Shown: positions 1 through 7,725, counted from the first letter of the stretch. The stretch is 53,920 nucleotides of DNA from a virus (IMGVR_UViG_3300017998_000013:1-53920); one strand, 5' to 3'. Program-made: numbers and translations. The notes: a model not told the origin generated them from the letters alone.

Positions 1-465
1 CGCAGACCTCCGGGGCGCAGACCTCCGGGGCGCAGACCTCCGGGGCGCAGACCTCCGGGGCGCAGACCTCCGGGGCGCAGACCTCCGGGACGCAGACCTC
101 CAGGGCGCATACCTCCGGGGCGCAGACCTCCAGGACGCATACCTCCAGGGCGCAGACCTCCAGGGCGCATACCTCCGGGGCGCAGACCTCCAGGACGCAT
201 ACCTCCAGGGCGCATACCTCCAGGGCGCAGACCTCCAGGGCGCAGACCTCCGGGGCGCAGACCTCCGGGGCGCAGACCTCCGGGGCGCATACCTCCAGGG
301 CGCAGACCTCCGGGGCGCAGACCTCCGGGGCGCAGACCTCCGGGGCGCAGACCTCCGGGACGCAGACCTCCAGGGCGCAGACCTCCGGGGCGCAGACCTC
401 CAGGGCGCATACCTCCGGGGCGCAGACCTCCGGGACGCAGACCTCCAGGGCGCATACCTCCAGGG
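1..465 (+). repeat. 31 tandem copies of a 15-bp unit
   Basis: The first 465 bases are 31 uninterrupted copies of a 15-bp unit (consensus CGCAGACCTCCGGGG). Variation is limited to G/T at the fifth base (GAC or TAC codon), G/A in the CGG/CAG codon and G/A at the last base. The period is a multiple of three, and the array is an open reading frame for pentapeptides of the form A(D/Y)L(R/Q)(G/D), so it is a protein-coding repeat. The window begins inside the array, so the full copy number is unknown. Confidence 0.97.
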
Positions 466-715
466 CCTGAAAATATCAAAGGCTGTTGTCTTCACCGGCC
501 TTTATAAATACATTGTAATGCTGGTAATTGCAGAGGATGGCACAGAATACATCCGCATGGGTTGCTATCTCCGCAAAGTTACCGAGTGGGAATCTGATTT
601 CTGGAATAACCCTGGCGAATTCCCCAATGATGGCGATATGCCTAGCAAATTACGCTGGATGGCATATCAGACCGCGCTGGCATGGCTGGAACTGAACAGG
701 GAGCAAAAGGAGTAG
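2..715 (+). CDS. Pentapeptide-repeat protein, 3' part (5' end outside window)
   Basis: Reading from base 2, the frame is open through the whole 15-bp array and on to a TAG at 713-715, giving at least 237 residues. The N-terminal 155 visible residues are 31 A(D/Y)L(R/Q)G-type pentapeptides. This is the A(D/N)LXX signature of right-handed quadrilateral beta-helix proteins. A C-terminal domain of about 80 residues without repeats follows (KISKAVVFTGLYKY, then an acidic, Trp-rich stretch ending LAWLELNREQKE). An internal ATG at 518 could be mistaken for the start, but the repeats run into it in frame with no stop. Some pentapeptide proteins mimic DNA and bind topoisomerases. Others in phages have no known role, so no function is assigned. 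Confidence 0.9.
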   Translation, partial: ADLRGADLRGADLRGADLRGADLRGADLRDADLQGAYLRGADLQDAYLQGADLQGAYLRGADLQDAYLQGAYLQGADLQGADLRGADLRGADLRGAYLQGADLRGADLRGADLRGADLRDADLQGADLRGADLQGAYLRGADLRDADLQGAYLQGLKISKAVVFTGLYKYIVMLVIAEDGTEYIRMGCYLRKVTEWESDFWNNPGEFPNDGDMPSKLRWMAYQTALAWLELNREQKE

Positions 716-739
716 ACCAATAAAGGGAGGGAGGATATC

Positions 740-2040
740 ATGACGGAAGAAGGAAGCAACAACGCTTTAGTTGTCACTACTACGGTCCCCGGCTTCATGA
801 CCTGTGCGGAGATAGTTTCAAAGCTCAGGATAAAGTACCACGGCAAGACCTACGATGTGACCACGCCGGCAGGGATGAAGGAAGCTATCGACGCAAGGGC
901 GGAACTGAGAGCTATCCGGATTACCTTGGACAAGGAAAAGCCAAAGGTGAAGGAAGATGCCCGCAATTCCTTGATTCAGTCGAGAAGGAGTACAAGGCTA
1001 TTCGGGGCGCGATTATCGAGTACGAGGACATTCCGGACGCTGCTATCCATGCGGAAGAAGAGAGGAAAGAGGCCGCAAAGGAGGCCGAGCGCAAGAGGGA
1101 AGAGGACCGCCGCGCCCTCATCCTTGACAACGTAAACCGGATATCCGCCATTCCTTCAACGGCGGTGGGGCTGGACTCCAAAGGGCTGCAGGACCTGATA
1201 GAGAAAACGGTGTCCCTGCCGATTACCGGCCCTGACTTCCAGGAGTTCCTTTCCAAAGCCATATCAGTCCGTGACGACGCACTCCGGCAGTTAAGGGAGA
1301 TGCTCTTGAAGGTGGCCGAGCAGGAGAGGATTGCATCAGAGCAGGCCGCTGAACAGGAGAGGGTACGCATCGAACAGGAAGAGATTGCCGCCAGGCTCAA
1401 GGAAGCTCAAGAGAAGATGGACGCCGAGAAAGCCGAGAGAGAAAAGGAAGAGGCGATCCGGCGGGCAGAAGAGAAGAAGCGCCTTGACGAAGAGGCCGCC
1501 AGGATCAAAGCCGAGCGGGAGAAGTTCGAGGCTGAGCAGGAAGAGATCCGCCATCGTGTCGCGGCAGAGCAGGCCGAGCGCGACCGGGTTCAACAAGAGG
1601 CCGCCGATAAACTCCGCCAGGAGCGGGAAGCGTTTGAGGCTCAACAGGCAGAGGCCGCCAGGGTCATCCAAGAGGCTCAACGTCTTGAGGATGAGCGCCG
1701 AGCGGCAGAGCAGGAAGCAGCCGAAGCTAAAGCCGCCGAAGAGGGGAGGATTGCGGCAGAAAAAGCCGCTGCCGAGAAAGCCGAAGCAGACCGGCTCGAG
1801 CAGGAGAAGAGGGACGCCGAGGCCGCCGCCCTCCGTGCCGAGTTCGAGGAAAAGGTAAAGGATATCAACTACGCCATGGGGTACATTTTCGAGCTCTGCA
1901 AAACTCCGAAGCTGGACCCTTACGAGACCATCAACGAAATCGGCAAAATAGCCGGTAAATTCATTCAGGAGGATACCAATGAAATTCACAAATCTGGCAA
2001 ACCTGCCGCAAAGCGTGTTCAATCTGCTGGCAAAAAATAG
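740..2040 (+). CDS. DUF1351-like phage coiled-coil protein, interrupted by an apparent -1 frameshift
   Basis: The start ATG at 740 follows an AGGGAGGGAGG ribosome site. The first about 74 residues are in one frame (MTEEGSNNALVV... RAELRAIRITLDKEK). From about base 961 the sensible protein continues in the -1 frame (QFLDSVEKEYKAIRGAI..., then IPSTAVGLDSKGLQDLI) and runs to TAG at 2038-2040. Both halves fit the phage DUF1351 pattern: an RAEL(N/R)-type segment before a long charged coiled coil, here about 200 residues rich in Glu, Ala, Lys and Arg. The original frame stops at 1135 after a nonsense Arg/Ser-rich tail. One extra base near 961-966 would restore the frame, so a sequencing error or recent mutation is likelier than programmed slippage, because no X XXY YYZ heptamer was seen. 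It precedes recombination genes, as is common for this family. Confidence 0.75.
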
Positions 2041-2860
2041 GTACAGTGGCGCGGATGTAGACCACGACTATTCTGCCACCACCCTTTTAAAGCCGCCCCG
2101 TATGGTCATGCTGGAACGCCGCCACGCCGACGATCTGGAAGAGGACGTGCTTGACCGCCTGTGGTCTATGTTTGGGAGCGTGGCGCACCATCTCCTTGAA
2201 GAGCAGTCACCAGAAAACGAAATGGCCGAGACGCGCCTTTTTGCCGAAGTGGGGGGGCGCAAGATTTCCGGCCAGTTCGACGGGTATCATCCCGCAGAAG
2301 AGCGCCTTGACGATTACAAAGTGACTTCCGTCTGGACAATCGTATACGACTCCCGGTCTGAAGAGTGGGCGCAACAGCTTAACATCCTTGCCTATCTCTT
2401 GAGGACGAACGGCTACGGGATAAAGAATCTCCGCATCGTCGTTATCCTGCGCGACTGGTCGAAAAGCAAATCTCTCCAGGGGGGAGACTACCCCAACGCG
2501 CCGATCAAGATCATCGAAGTGCCATTATGGGAAAAAGGTGATCAGGAGTTTTTTATCCTGCAGCGTGTCGGCGCCATGGGATTCAACGAGGGGCTTTCCG
2601 ATGAGGACCTTGTCCCTTGTACGCCGGAAGAGATGTGGGAAAAGCCCACTGTGTTCGCGGTGATGAAAGACGGGCGGAAGTCCGCAGTTAAATTGTTCGA
2701 TGACTACACCGCCGCAGGGGATTTCTGCGCGGCGTCCGGTAAGGGACATTCGGTTGTTACCCGCCCAGGGAAGAGGACCCGATGTGAAGAATATTGCGCT
2801 GTCAACAAGTTCTGCAATATTTTCCAGGAGTATTCCAAGACCATAGCGCCGGAGGAATGA
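1979..2860 (+). CDS. PD-(D/E)XK nuclease, Cas4/RecB-like phage exonuclease
   Basis: This 293-residue protein starts at an ATG 7-8 bases after AGGAGG and overlaps the upstream gene by 62 bp in another frame. Visible motifs fit the RecB/Cas4 nuclease fold: a GSVAHH motif (residues 66-71), Asp101 in GQFDG and the D-x-K pair in LDDYKVTS (about 112-114). The C-terminus carries spaced cysteines (RCEEYCAVNKFC) that could bind a metal or a 4Fe-4S cluster as in Cas4 or AddB. It lies directly before an annealing protein, so the likely role is 5'-3' resection of double-strand ends in a Red-like recombination pair. The exact family is not certain. Confidence 0.75.
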   Translation: MKFTNLANLPQSVFNLLAKNRYSGADVDHDYSATTLLKPPRMVMLERRHADDLEEDVLDRLWSMFGSVAHHLLEEQSPENEMAETRLFAEVGGRKISGQFDGYHPAEERLDDYKVTSVWTIVYDSRSEEWAQQLNILAYLLRTNGYGIKNLRIVVILRDWSKSKSLQGGDYPNAPIKIIEVPLWEKGDQEFFILQRVGAMGFNEGLSDEDLVPCTPEEMWEKPTVFAVMKDGRKSAVKLFDDYTAAGDFCAASGKGHSVVTRPGKRTRCEEYCAVNKFCNIFQEYSKTIAPEE

Positions 2861-2861
2861 T

Positions 2862-3767
2862 ATGGACAACATGGGACTCTGGAACAAAGTCAGCAAGCCG
2901 CCCTTAACCGCCCTGAAGCAGATCAAGGGAGGCCGTACCTCTGGCATGACTGATATCTCCCCCCAATGGAGATACCTGATCATGACGGAGACCTACGGCC
3001 CTTGCGGGATAGGGTGGAAGTTCACCGTTGATAAGAAATGGCGGGAGGAAGGGAGCGAAGCGCAGATTATGTGCTTTGCAGATATCACCCTCTACGTCAA
3101 GACTGAGAATGGATGGAGCGAAGGTATCCCCGGCAGCGGCGGGTCGATGCTAGTCGAAAAGGAAAGCAAGGGGATGCATACCTCTGATGAAGGATACAAG
3201 ATGGCCGTTACGGATGCGCTTTCCGTTGCCATGAAGATGCTCGGGGTCGCCGCTGAAATCTACCTCGGGAACTTTGACGGATCCAAGTACAGGACCGGCA
3301 ACCCGCCGGCAGAATCCCACACGAAAGACCCGTCACCGGTCGGCACCCTTACCGCCGTCCAGACTTCCATCCTGAGAGAGCTGGGGGAATACTGCAAGGG
3401 TGACGAATCAGAGATGGACATGCTTCTCAAGGACCTGACAAAGTTGGAGAAAAACGGCACATGGGTATTCCTGAAACTGGACCAGGTAAGAAATCCCCAG
3501 TACAACACCGAATCATGGGCCAAGGCTTTCGGGGTAGCTCTCGGGAAGCTCCGCGCTAAGGTCAAGGCAGAATCCGGCGCCGCTCCTAACCCTTTAATCG
3601 CCCGGATAGACGCCGCCCTCACTACCATGCACGGAGACGATGAGGCCGCTAAATTGGCTACGGTAGAAGGTATGACCGGGAAAAAAGAATGGCGAGACAT
3701 GGAAGATAAGAATCTTGAGGTGTTTGCAACCCTTTTGGAAGTGAGGATAAAAGATAATCCATCTTGA
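2862..3767 (+). CDS. Rad52-like single-strand annealing protein (putative)
   Basis: This 301-residue protein starts one base after the nuclease stop. Residues about 25-140 carry a pattern seen in phage Rad52/Sak-type annealing proteins: GMTDISPQWRY, then TETYGPCGIGW, a basic beta-rich stretch, then GGS... and KMAVTDALSVAMKMLGVA. The DALS/MKMLG helix is the most recognisable part. The C-terminal half is helical, charged and family-specific. The adjacent exonuclease supports a recombinase role in annealing ssDNA during replication and end repair. I cannot separate Rad52, Sak and Sak3 assignments by eye. Confidence 0.65.
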   Translation: MDNMGLWNKVSKPPLTALKQIKGGRTSGMTDISPQWRYLIMTETYGPCGIGWKFTVDKKWREEGSEAQIMCFADITLYVKTENGWSEGIPGSGGSMLVEKESKGMHTSDEGYKMAVTDALSVAMKMLGVAAEIYLGNFDGSKYRTGNPPAESHTKDPSPVGTLTAVQTSILRELGEYCKGDESEMDMLLKDLTKLEKNGTWVFLKLDQVRNPQYNTESWAKAFGVALGKLRAKVKAESGAAPNPLIARIDAALTTMHGDDEAAKLATVEGMTGKKEWRDMEDKNLEVFATLLEVRIKDNPS

Positions 3768-3776
3768 AATCTTCGC

Positions 3777-3805
3777 TTGACATCGTCAAAGAACGGTGAT
3801 ATTTT
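3777..3805 (+). promoter_or_regulatory. Candidate sigma70 promoter
   Basis: TTGACA at 3777-3782, a 17-bp spacer and TATTTT at 3800-3805 lie just after the annealing-protein stop. This would drive the small RHH gene and the replication genes. However, the terminator-like hairpin at 3868-3898 lies between it and the first gene, so it may act through an attenuated leader, or the match may be by chance. Confidence 0.4.
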
Positions 3806-3867
3806 TCTTAAAACTGAATACGATTCGATGTGTCGGGGCGGACATTAAGAATTTACCTTTTCACTGA

Positions 3868-3908
3868 GTCAATGCGGGAGCGCCCCCTCCCCATTGACCT
3901 TTTGTTTT
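3868..3908 (+). terminator. Rho-independent terminator or attenuator
   Basis: GTCAATG (3868-3874) pairs with CATTGAC (3892-3898), and GGGAG (3876-3880) pairs with CTCCC (3887-3891). This gives a 12-bp stem with one bulged C and a 6-base loop. It is followed by CTTTTGTTTT. It would end transcription of the recombination genes ahead of the replication genes. Confidence 0.7.
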
Positions 3909-3921
3909 CCTAGGGGGCAAC

Positions 3922-4095
3922 ATGCAAGGCAATCTCACCGCTCCAATCCTTATCAAGCTCACCCAAGAAGATTCTGACTACCTCACTATGTTTTCCATCC
4001 AAGCCGATTGCACTCCGGGACAACTTGCTCGCTATGTGATCCGTAAGTTCATCCATGAAAAATTAAAAGAGGCTCCAGCACAACAAGGAGCCTGA
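3922..4095 (+). CDS. Small ribbon-helix-helix-like protein
   Basis: A 57-residue ORF (ATG 3922, TGA 4093-4095) follows an AGGGGG site. The sequence has a short beta-like strand (APILIKLTQED) followed by two helices (TPGQLARYVIRKFIHEKL), resembling Arc/CopG ribbon-helix-helix regulators. It ends two bases before the initiator ATG, so the two are probably co-translated. A DNA-binding regulator of the replication genes is the natural inference. Confidence 0.6.
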   Translation: MQGNLTAPILIKLTQEDSDYLTMFSIQADCTPGQLARYVIRKFIHEKLKEAPAQQGA

Positions 4096-4097
4096 TA

Positions 4098-4778
4098 ATG
4101 AAAGATGGCAACTGGATTCCTTTGGATAAGATGCTAATCAAGTATCTCCCAAAAGACCGATCTTATACGGTTTTAGAAGCATACTTTTCTCTTAGGTATG
4201 ATGTGGAAGAAGGCAAGAATTACACAATAAACGGATATGCCCAACTCTGGGGATGGGACAGGAAAAAGGTGAGGACTTTCGTGGATGGAATGATGTCAGG
4301 GAAGGCTGTGAGACTGGGACACTTAAAGGACACTAAAGGCCCCGGTAAAGGGGCACTTATTCCCCATGACATCAGGTTTATTTTCAATAACTTAGGAGCG
4401 CAGAAGGACACAATCTCCCCACAATCTCCCCACAATCTCCCCACAATCTCCCCCACTACTATAAATCCTAATAAGAATATAAAACCTAAACCTTCAATTT
4501 ATTCTGCCGATTTTGAAACTTTTTGGCAAGAATACCCAAGAGGCGACGGTAAAGGGAAAGCATGGGAGTCATGGCAAAAGATCAAGCCGCCAGTTGTAGC
4601 CGTACTATCAGCATTGACTTGGCAAAAGGTGAGTGACCAATGGACCAAAGAGAACGGGCAGTTTATTCCTCACGCAGCAACATATCTCAACCAGAGAAGA
4701 TGGGAGGACAAACCGTCAGGGCCAAGAATTCTGACGGAAAAGGAGAAGTACGATCAGCAAGTGCAGGCAGCACTATAA
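4098..4778 (+). CDS. Lambda O-like replication initiator
   Basis: This 226-residue protein has an N-terminal winged-helix-like region (about 1-95: a TVLEAYFSLRYD helix, then NGYAQLWGWDRKKVRTF). A low-complexity Pro/Asn/Ser linker (about 104-135) follows. The C-terminal domain has FETFWQEYPR, GKAWESWQKIK and FIPHAATYLNQRRWED, a pattern shared by many phage replication O/DnaT-like proteins. The linker DNA consists of four 11-bp iterons, as in lambda O. It lies directly before a DnaB-type helicase gene, so the product probably binds the origin and loads the helicase. Confidence 0.75.
   Translation: MKDGNWIPLDKMLIKYLPKDRSYTVLEAYFSLRYDVEEGKNYTINGYAQLWGWDRKKVRTFVDGMMSGKAVRLGHLKDTKGPGKGALIPHDIRFIFNNLGAQKDTISPQSPHNLPTISPTTINPNKNIKPKPSIYSADFETFWQEYPRGDGKGKAWESWQKIKPPVVAVLSALTWQKVSDQWTKENGQFIPHAATYLNQRRWEDKPSGPRILTEKEKYDQQVQAAL
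4410..4453 (+). repeat. Four 11-bp iterons (ACAATCTCCCC)
   Basis: Four perfect head-to-tail copies of ACAATCTCCCC occupy 4410-4420, 4421-4431, 4432-4442 and 4443-4453. The period of 11 is not a multiple of three, so each copy is read in a different frame (TISPQSPHNLPTISP). The DNA, not the peptide, is therefore what is conserved. The spacing is close to one helical turn, as expected for initiator-binding iterons. Confidence 0.9.
4410..4510. other. Putative replication origin inside the initiator gene
   Basis: The four iterons are followed at 4455-4510 by a markedly AT-rich stretch (ACTACTATAAATCCTAATAA and onward). Iterons plus an AT-rich unwinding region located in the interdomain linker of an O-like gene reproduce the layout of lambda ori. 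The assignment is by architecture only. Confidence 0.7.
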
Positions 4779-5620
4779 ACGGTATTTACCGTGTTTCGGA
4801 TATTCAAGAAGAGTTACATCAGATAAGATTGCAGGGGCTGGACACCGGCGTTGCTACGGGGTGGAATAACCTGGATGATCTTTACAAGGTGAAAAAGGGA
4901 ATGATGACGATAATAACAGGGATACCACAATCAGGGAAAAGCGAGTTTTTAGACGCCCTTCTTGTAAATTTGGCCGAACTGCAAGGATGGAAGTTCGCCG
5001 TATTTTCTCCTGAAAACTATCCTATTTCTTTGCATGTTATTAAATTAGCTGAGAAACATATAGGCAAACAATTCATGAACAGGCTTTTCCCTACCCTCGC
5101 CATGAACCTTATGCAGACTGAAACTGCTATCAATTTTGTCGGAAATCATTTCACATGGATGTACCCGGATTACACTGAAAAGATTAACCTTGACCTCATT
5201 TTAGCCAAGACTTCGATAATATTGGAACAATACGGGATAGATGGTTTGATAATTGATCCTTGGAACGAATTAGAACATGACCGGAACGGGAAGTCTGAAA
5301 CCGATTACATAAGCGAATGTTTAACAAAATTACGGAGATTCACCCGCGAGCACAATATCAAAACTTGGCTGGTTGCTCACCCCCAAAAGATGATTAAAAA
5401 CAAGGATGGCAAGTATGACGTTCCCACTCCTTACGATATTTCAGGATCGGCCCACTGGCGCAACAAGGCGGATTTTTGTATATGTGTCCACCGTGAAAAC
5501 CTAACGGTCGATGAAGTAGATGTGTATGTTCAAAAAGTAAAATTTAAGCATTTGGGAAAGATTGGCAAGGCTCACTTTGAATATGACTGGAAAAGTGGAA
5601 GGTTCATAGACTCTATATAA
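4640..5620 (+). CDS. DnaB-type replicative helicase (RecA-like ATPase domain)
   Basis: The frame is open from ATG 4640 and gives 326 residues. A likelier start is ATG 4700, because the first 20-45 residues overlap the upstream gene out of frame and look non-conserved. The Walker A motif is GIPQSGKS (residues 94-101). A Walker B-like strand GLIIDPWNE and a WLVAHPQK segment match DnaB/Twinkle helicase cores. The protein lacks the DnaB N-terminal primase-interaction domain. It overlaps and follows the O-like initiator, and a separate primase zinc-domain gene lies 0.6 kb downstream. The expected role is unwinding at the phage fork. Confidence 0.8.
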   Translation: MDQRERAVYSSRSNISQPEKMGGQTVRAKNSDGKGEVRSASAGSTINGIYRVSDIQEELHQIRLQGLDTGVATGWNNLDDLYKVKKGMMTIITGIPQSGKSEFLDALLVNLAELQGWKFAVFSPENYPISLHVIKLAEKHIGKQFMNRLFPTLAMNLMQTETAINFVGNHFTWMYPDYTEKINLDLILAKTSIILEQYGIDGLIIDPWNELEHDRNGKSETDYISECLTKLRRFTREHNIKTWLVAHPQKMIKNKDGKYDVPTPYDISGSAHWRNKADFCICVHRENLTVDEVDVYVQKVKFKHLGKIGKAHFEYDWKSGRFIDSI

Positions 5621-5636
5621 TAGGAAAGGAGGCATT

Positions 5637-6017
5637 ATGTCCGACAGATTAACAAAGGATAAAACGGAATATGAAAGATTGATTGCTTTCCGAAGTGCTG
5701 CAATAGCTGATGGATGGGAGAACCGGCCACACGGCCAATTATTTAAAGAAGGGTATCTTATGGATATCCATGCAGAAGAAAGCGACGACTGGTTTTTGTC
5801 CGGGGCAGAAATCTATATATGGGGACCTGACGGATTGGCTCTAAAAAATTATCCGAAAGAATACGACTGGGAAGCCATCAAACAAAGGGCACGCGAGTGC
5901 CATTTCTGCGGCACCGATACAGGCCACATGCAGAGGGTATGCTTTGCTAACAAATCCTGTGACAAATGCTACCCTGCGGCGATAAAACGACTTGAAGTCC
6001 CTGGATGGGATGATTAA
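5637..6017 (+). CDS. Hypothetical protein with C-terminal zinc-binding cysteines
   Basis: This 126-residue protein is preceded by AGGAAAGGAGG. The N-terminal part is acidic and aromatic-rich. The C-terminal 40 residues hold CHFCG, a later CFANKSC and CDKCYP, which would form a treble-clef or zinc-ribbon site. It sits between helicase and primase genes in one continuous operon. No family was recognised. A nucleic-acid-related role is plausible from the zinc site and context only. Confidence 0.65.
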   Translation: MSDRLTKDKTEYERLIAFRSAAIADGWENRPHGQLFKEGYLMDIHAEESDDWFLSGAEIYIWGPDGLALKNYPKEYDWEAIKQRARECHFCGTDTGHMQRVCFANKSCDKCYPAAIKRLEVPGWDD

Positions 6018-6230
6018 ATGGTAAAGATAACGACCATCCGAGCGCTTGCGCTTACCATCCCATTCCATCACGACTTTATTGATCGGTGGGGAGATGTGCC
6101 TTTTAAATCAAGTGATTGGCAGATTGATAGGGGGAAATTAGTGTTAGACTTGGCAAAGGTAAGGGAAGGATACGCCAAAGAATTTGCTAGAAAGTCGATA
6201 GCTTACCACGAATCAAAAGAGAAACATTGA
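6018..6230 (+). CDS. Hypothetical small protein
   Basis: This 70-residue protein begins at the base after the preceding stop (TAAATG). Its TGA overlaps the ATG of the next gene (TGATG), so it is embedded in the operon by translational coupling. The sequence is mixed, with a charged C-terminal helix (LVLDLAKVREGYAKEFARKS). No motif or family was recognised. Confidence 0.6.
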   Translation: MVKITTIRALALTIPFHHDFIDRWGDVPFKSSDWQIDRGKLVLDLAKVREGYAKEFARKSIAYHESKEKH

Positions 6231-6751
6231 TGACCATCTTCGACCTGTGGATAAGGCGGATAAACTACCTCCCCCAGAGATTGAGGGACATTGAGAAAAA
6301 GGCTCTTGAGATGGATGTGAAGATCAGCCAGGCAGTCGGGGCAAGAAGAAACTTTCTACATAAGGAATTGGCCCTATTCAAGCACGCCCCCGTAGATCAC
6401 CTGACAAGAGCCATAATCTGCTGGCCGATGCAGAGGATGATTGAGAAGGAATTGAACCAGTTGAGGAAAGACCTGCTTTTCAGAGAGCATCCGCCAAAGG
6501 GGCAAATTACCCCCGAGATGATCGAACGTGCCTCACAGTTCCCTATCCATAAGCTTATCGAATTTGACGCCAGGGGGATGGCGTTGTGCTTCAATCATGA
6601 GGAAAAGACGGGGAGCCTGCACCTCAACAAGAAGACAAACACCTGCCATTGCTTCGGCCAGTGCGGCGAGACATGGAACCCCCTGCACGTTTTGAAACTA
6701 AGGGATAATTTATCTTTCCCAGATGCCGTGAGGAAACTATGCGTAAAGTGA
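6230..6751 (+). CDS. Stand-alone primase-type CHC2 zinc domain protein
   Basis: The ATG at 6230 overlaps the upstream TGA; a TTG three bases earlier is possible but weaker. About 115 residues of charged helix come first. A DnaG-like zinc domain follows: MALCFNHEEKTGSLHL, then TCHCFGQCG, then NPLHVLK and LSFPDAVRKL. This matches the CHC2 fold (Cys-His... Cys-Cys) with its usual FPDAV helix. No TOPRIM or polymerase domain is attached (173 residues in total). It may recognise primase start sites for the host primase or for a subunit not in this window. Confidence 0.75.
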   Translation: MTIFDLWIRRINYLPQRLRDIEKKALEMDVKISQAVGARRNFLHKELALFKHAPVDHLTRAIICWPMQRMIEKELNQLRKDLLFREHPPKGQITPEMIERASQFPIHKLIEFDARGMALCFNHEEKTGSLHLNKKTNTCHCFGQCGETWNPLHVLKLRDNLSFPDAVRKLCVK

Positions 6752-7128
6752 TCTGCTCGACAACGGGCGAAGTGTTCACCAGTTATGTGGAATATCTGAG
6801 GTCGGAACATTGGAATATTATCAAGACAATGTACCGAGATTCGCCTCTTTGTAAAAACGAATGTTATGTGTGCAAGGCTACTGCCAGCTATTTCACTCAG
6901 ATGGATATCCATCATCGTTCATATCTCAATATCGGCAATGAATCACCTTCTGACCTTGTCGAATTGTGTCACCCTTGCCATGAGAAAGTCCATATTATCG
7001 CCAAAGATAAAACAATCAAGATGGCAGATATTTGTTTTGCTGTTGAATATTTGAAGCATAAATGGAAGTCGGAGAATAAGAAAAAGTCAAAAAGCAGTAA
7101 ACCTGTAAAGTTATTACGGGTCGTTTAA
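6739..7128 (+). CDS. HNH endonuclease
   Basis: This 129-residue protein overlaps the upstream gene by 13 bp. A treble-clef HNH core is visible: CYVCKA, MDIHHRSY and ELCHPCHEKVH, with paired Cys-x2-Cys zinc ligands around the His-His catalytic motif. The N-terminal WNIIKTMYRDSPLCKN is typical of phage HNH proteins. A Lys-rich tail follows. It may be a free-standing homing-type nuclease or a packaging or recombination nuclease; the context (replication operon) does not decide. Confidence 0.75.
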   Translation: MRKVICSTTGEVFTSYVEYLRSEHWNIIKTMYRDSPLCKNECYVCKATASYFTQMDIHHRSYLNIGNESPSDLVELCHPCHEKVHIIAKDKTIKMADICFAVEYLKHKWKSENKKKSKSSKPVKLLRVV

Positions 7129-7148
7129 AATTGCGCAGTGAGGAAATC

Positions 7149-7535
7149 ATGCCAGAGGTAAAGACATTCTTTAAAGAGCCTCCCCGGTGGGACAGCAAAC
7201 AGTATCGGGACTGGGTGTCTACCTTCCCAAGCTGCTTTTCAAAAGGATGGTTCTTACCTTCCAACCGGGGGAGCCTCGGGCTTTCCGATCCCCACCATGA
7301 AGCAGAGCCTGGCGAAAAGGGGATGAGCACAAAGCCGGGTGATGAGCATTGCGTGCCACTGGACAGGCGCACCCACTCCGTGATGGAGTCACCGGGACAT
7401 AGCAGGGATGAAATATGGAAGGAACATGAGCAAGGGCCACATTTCGTCAAGGAACTTCTTTGGGAACTCTGGAAACGGGAAACAGGGGAGTATCCAGGGG
7501 AAGCAGAGAAATGGATTTTATTGTGGAGAACATAA
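7149..7535 (+). CDS. HNH-superfamily nuclease, DUF968/Ref-like (putative)
   Basis: ATG 7149 is preferred over TTG 7131 because a GTGAGGA site precedes it. The 128-residue protein contains DPHHEAEPGEKGMSTKPGD, then CVPLDRRTHS and WKEH. This resembles the DPHH...G..T..D...PL...H layout of DUF968 and Ref-type HNH nucleases of phage recombination regions. The usual zinc cysteines are largely missing. Together with the exonuclease and annealing protein it could process recombination intermediates. The assignment is moderate. Confidence 0.5.
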   Translation: MPEVKTFFKEPPRWDSKQYRDWVSTFPSCFSKGWFLPSNRGSLGLSDPHHEAEPGEKGMSTKPGDEHCVPLDRRTHSVMESPGHSRDEIWKEHEQGPHFVKELLWELWKRETGEYPGEAEKWILLWRT

Positions 7536-7580
7536 CCCCCTGACGCGGTGAGGGGAGTAAACTGAAAGGAGAACGGGAAA

Positions 7581-7688
7581 ATGGAAGAGAAAGCTAATGT
7601 TGAACAGTGGGCTGTTGTTGAATTGTTCGGACATCAGAAGGTGGCCGGGCTGTTGACCGAAGCAACTATCGGCGGGTGCTCATTTTGA
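7581..7688 (+). pseudogene. Truncated fragment of a common small phage protein
   Basis: A 35-codon ORF (ATG 7581, TGA 7686-7688) has a good AAAGGAGAACGGG site. Its sequence (VEQWAVVELFGHQKVAGLLTE...) resembles the start of a widespread small phage protein family with a W-x-(I/V)VE(L/V)xGH motif, usually about twice this length. The frame stops after IGGCSF. Bases after it in another frame read LILIETFNGEYARGS, which could be the displaced remainder. It is either a truncated gene or carries a single-base error. Confidence 0.4.
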
Positions 7689-7725
7689 TTGAAACTTTCA
7701 ATGGGGAATATGCGAGAGGATCGGA

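Noticed and set aside
1-465. CRISPR-like array
   Set aside because: The 15-bp units have no spacers and are an open frame for A(D/Y)L(R/Q)G pentapeptides.
1336-2022. - strand 228-residue ORF opposite the coiled-coil gene
   Set aside because: A long open antisense frame is expected opposite Glu/Ala/Arg-rich codons; it has no ribosome site or protein-like pattern.
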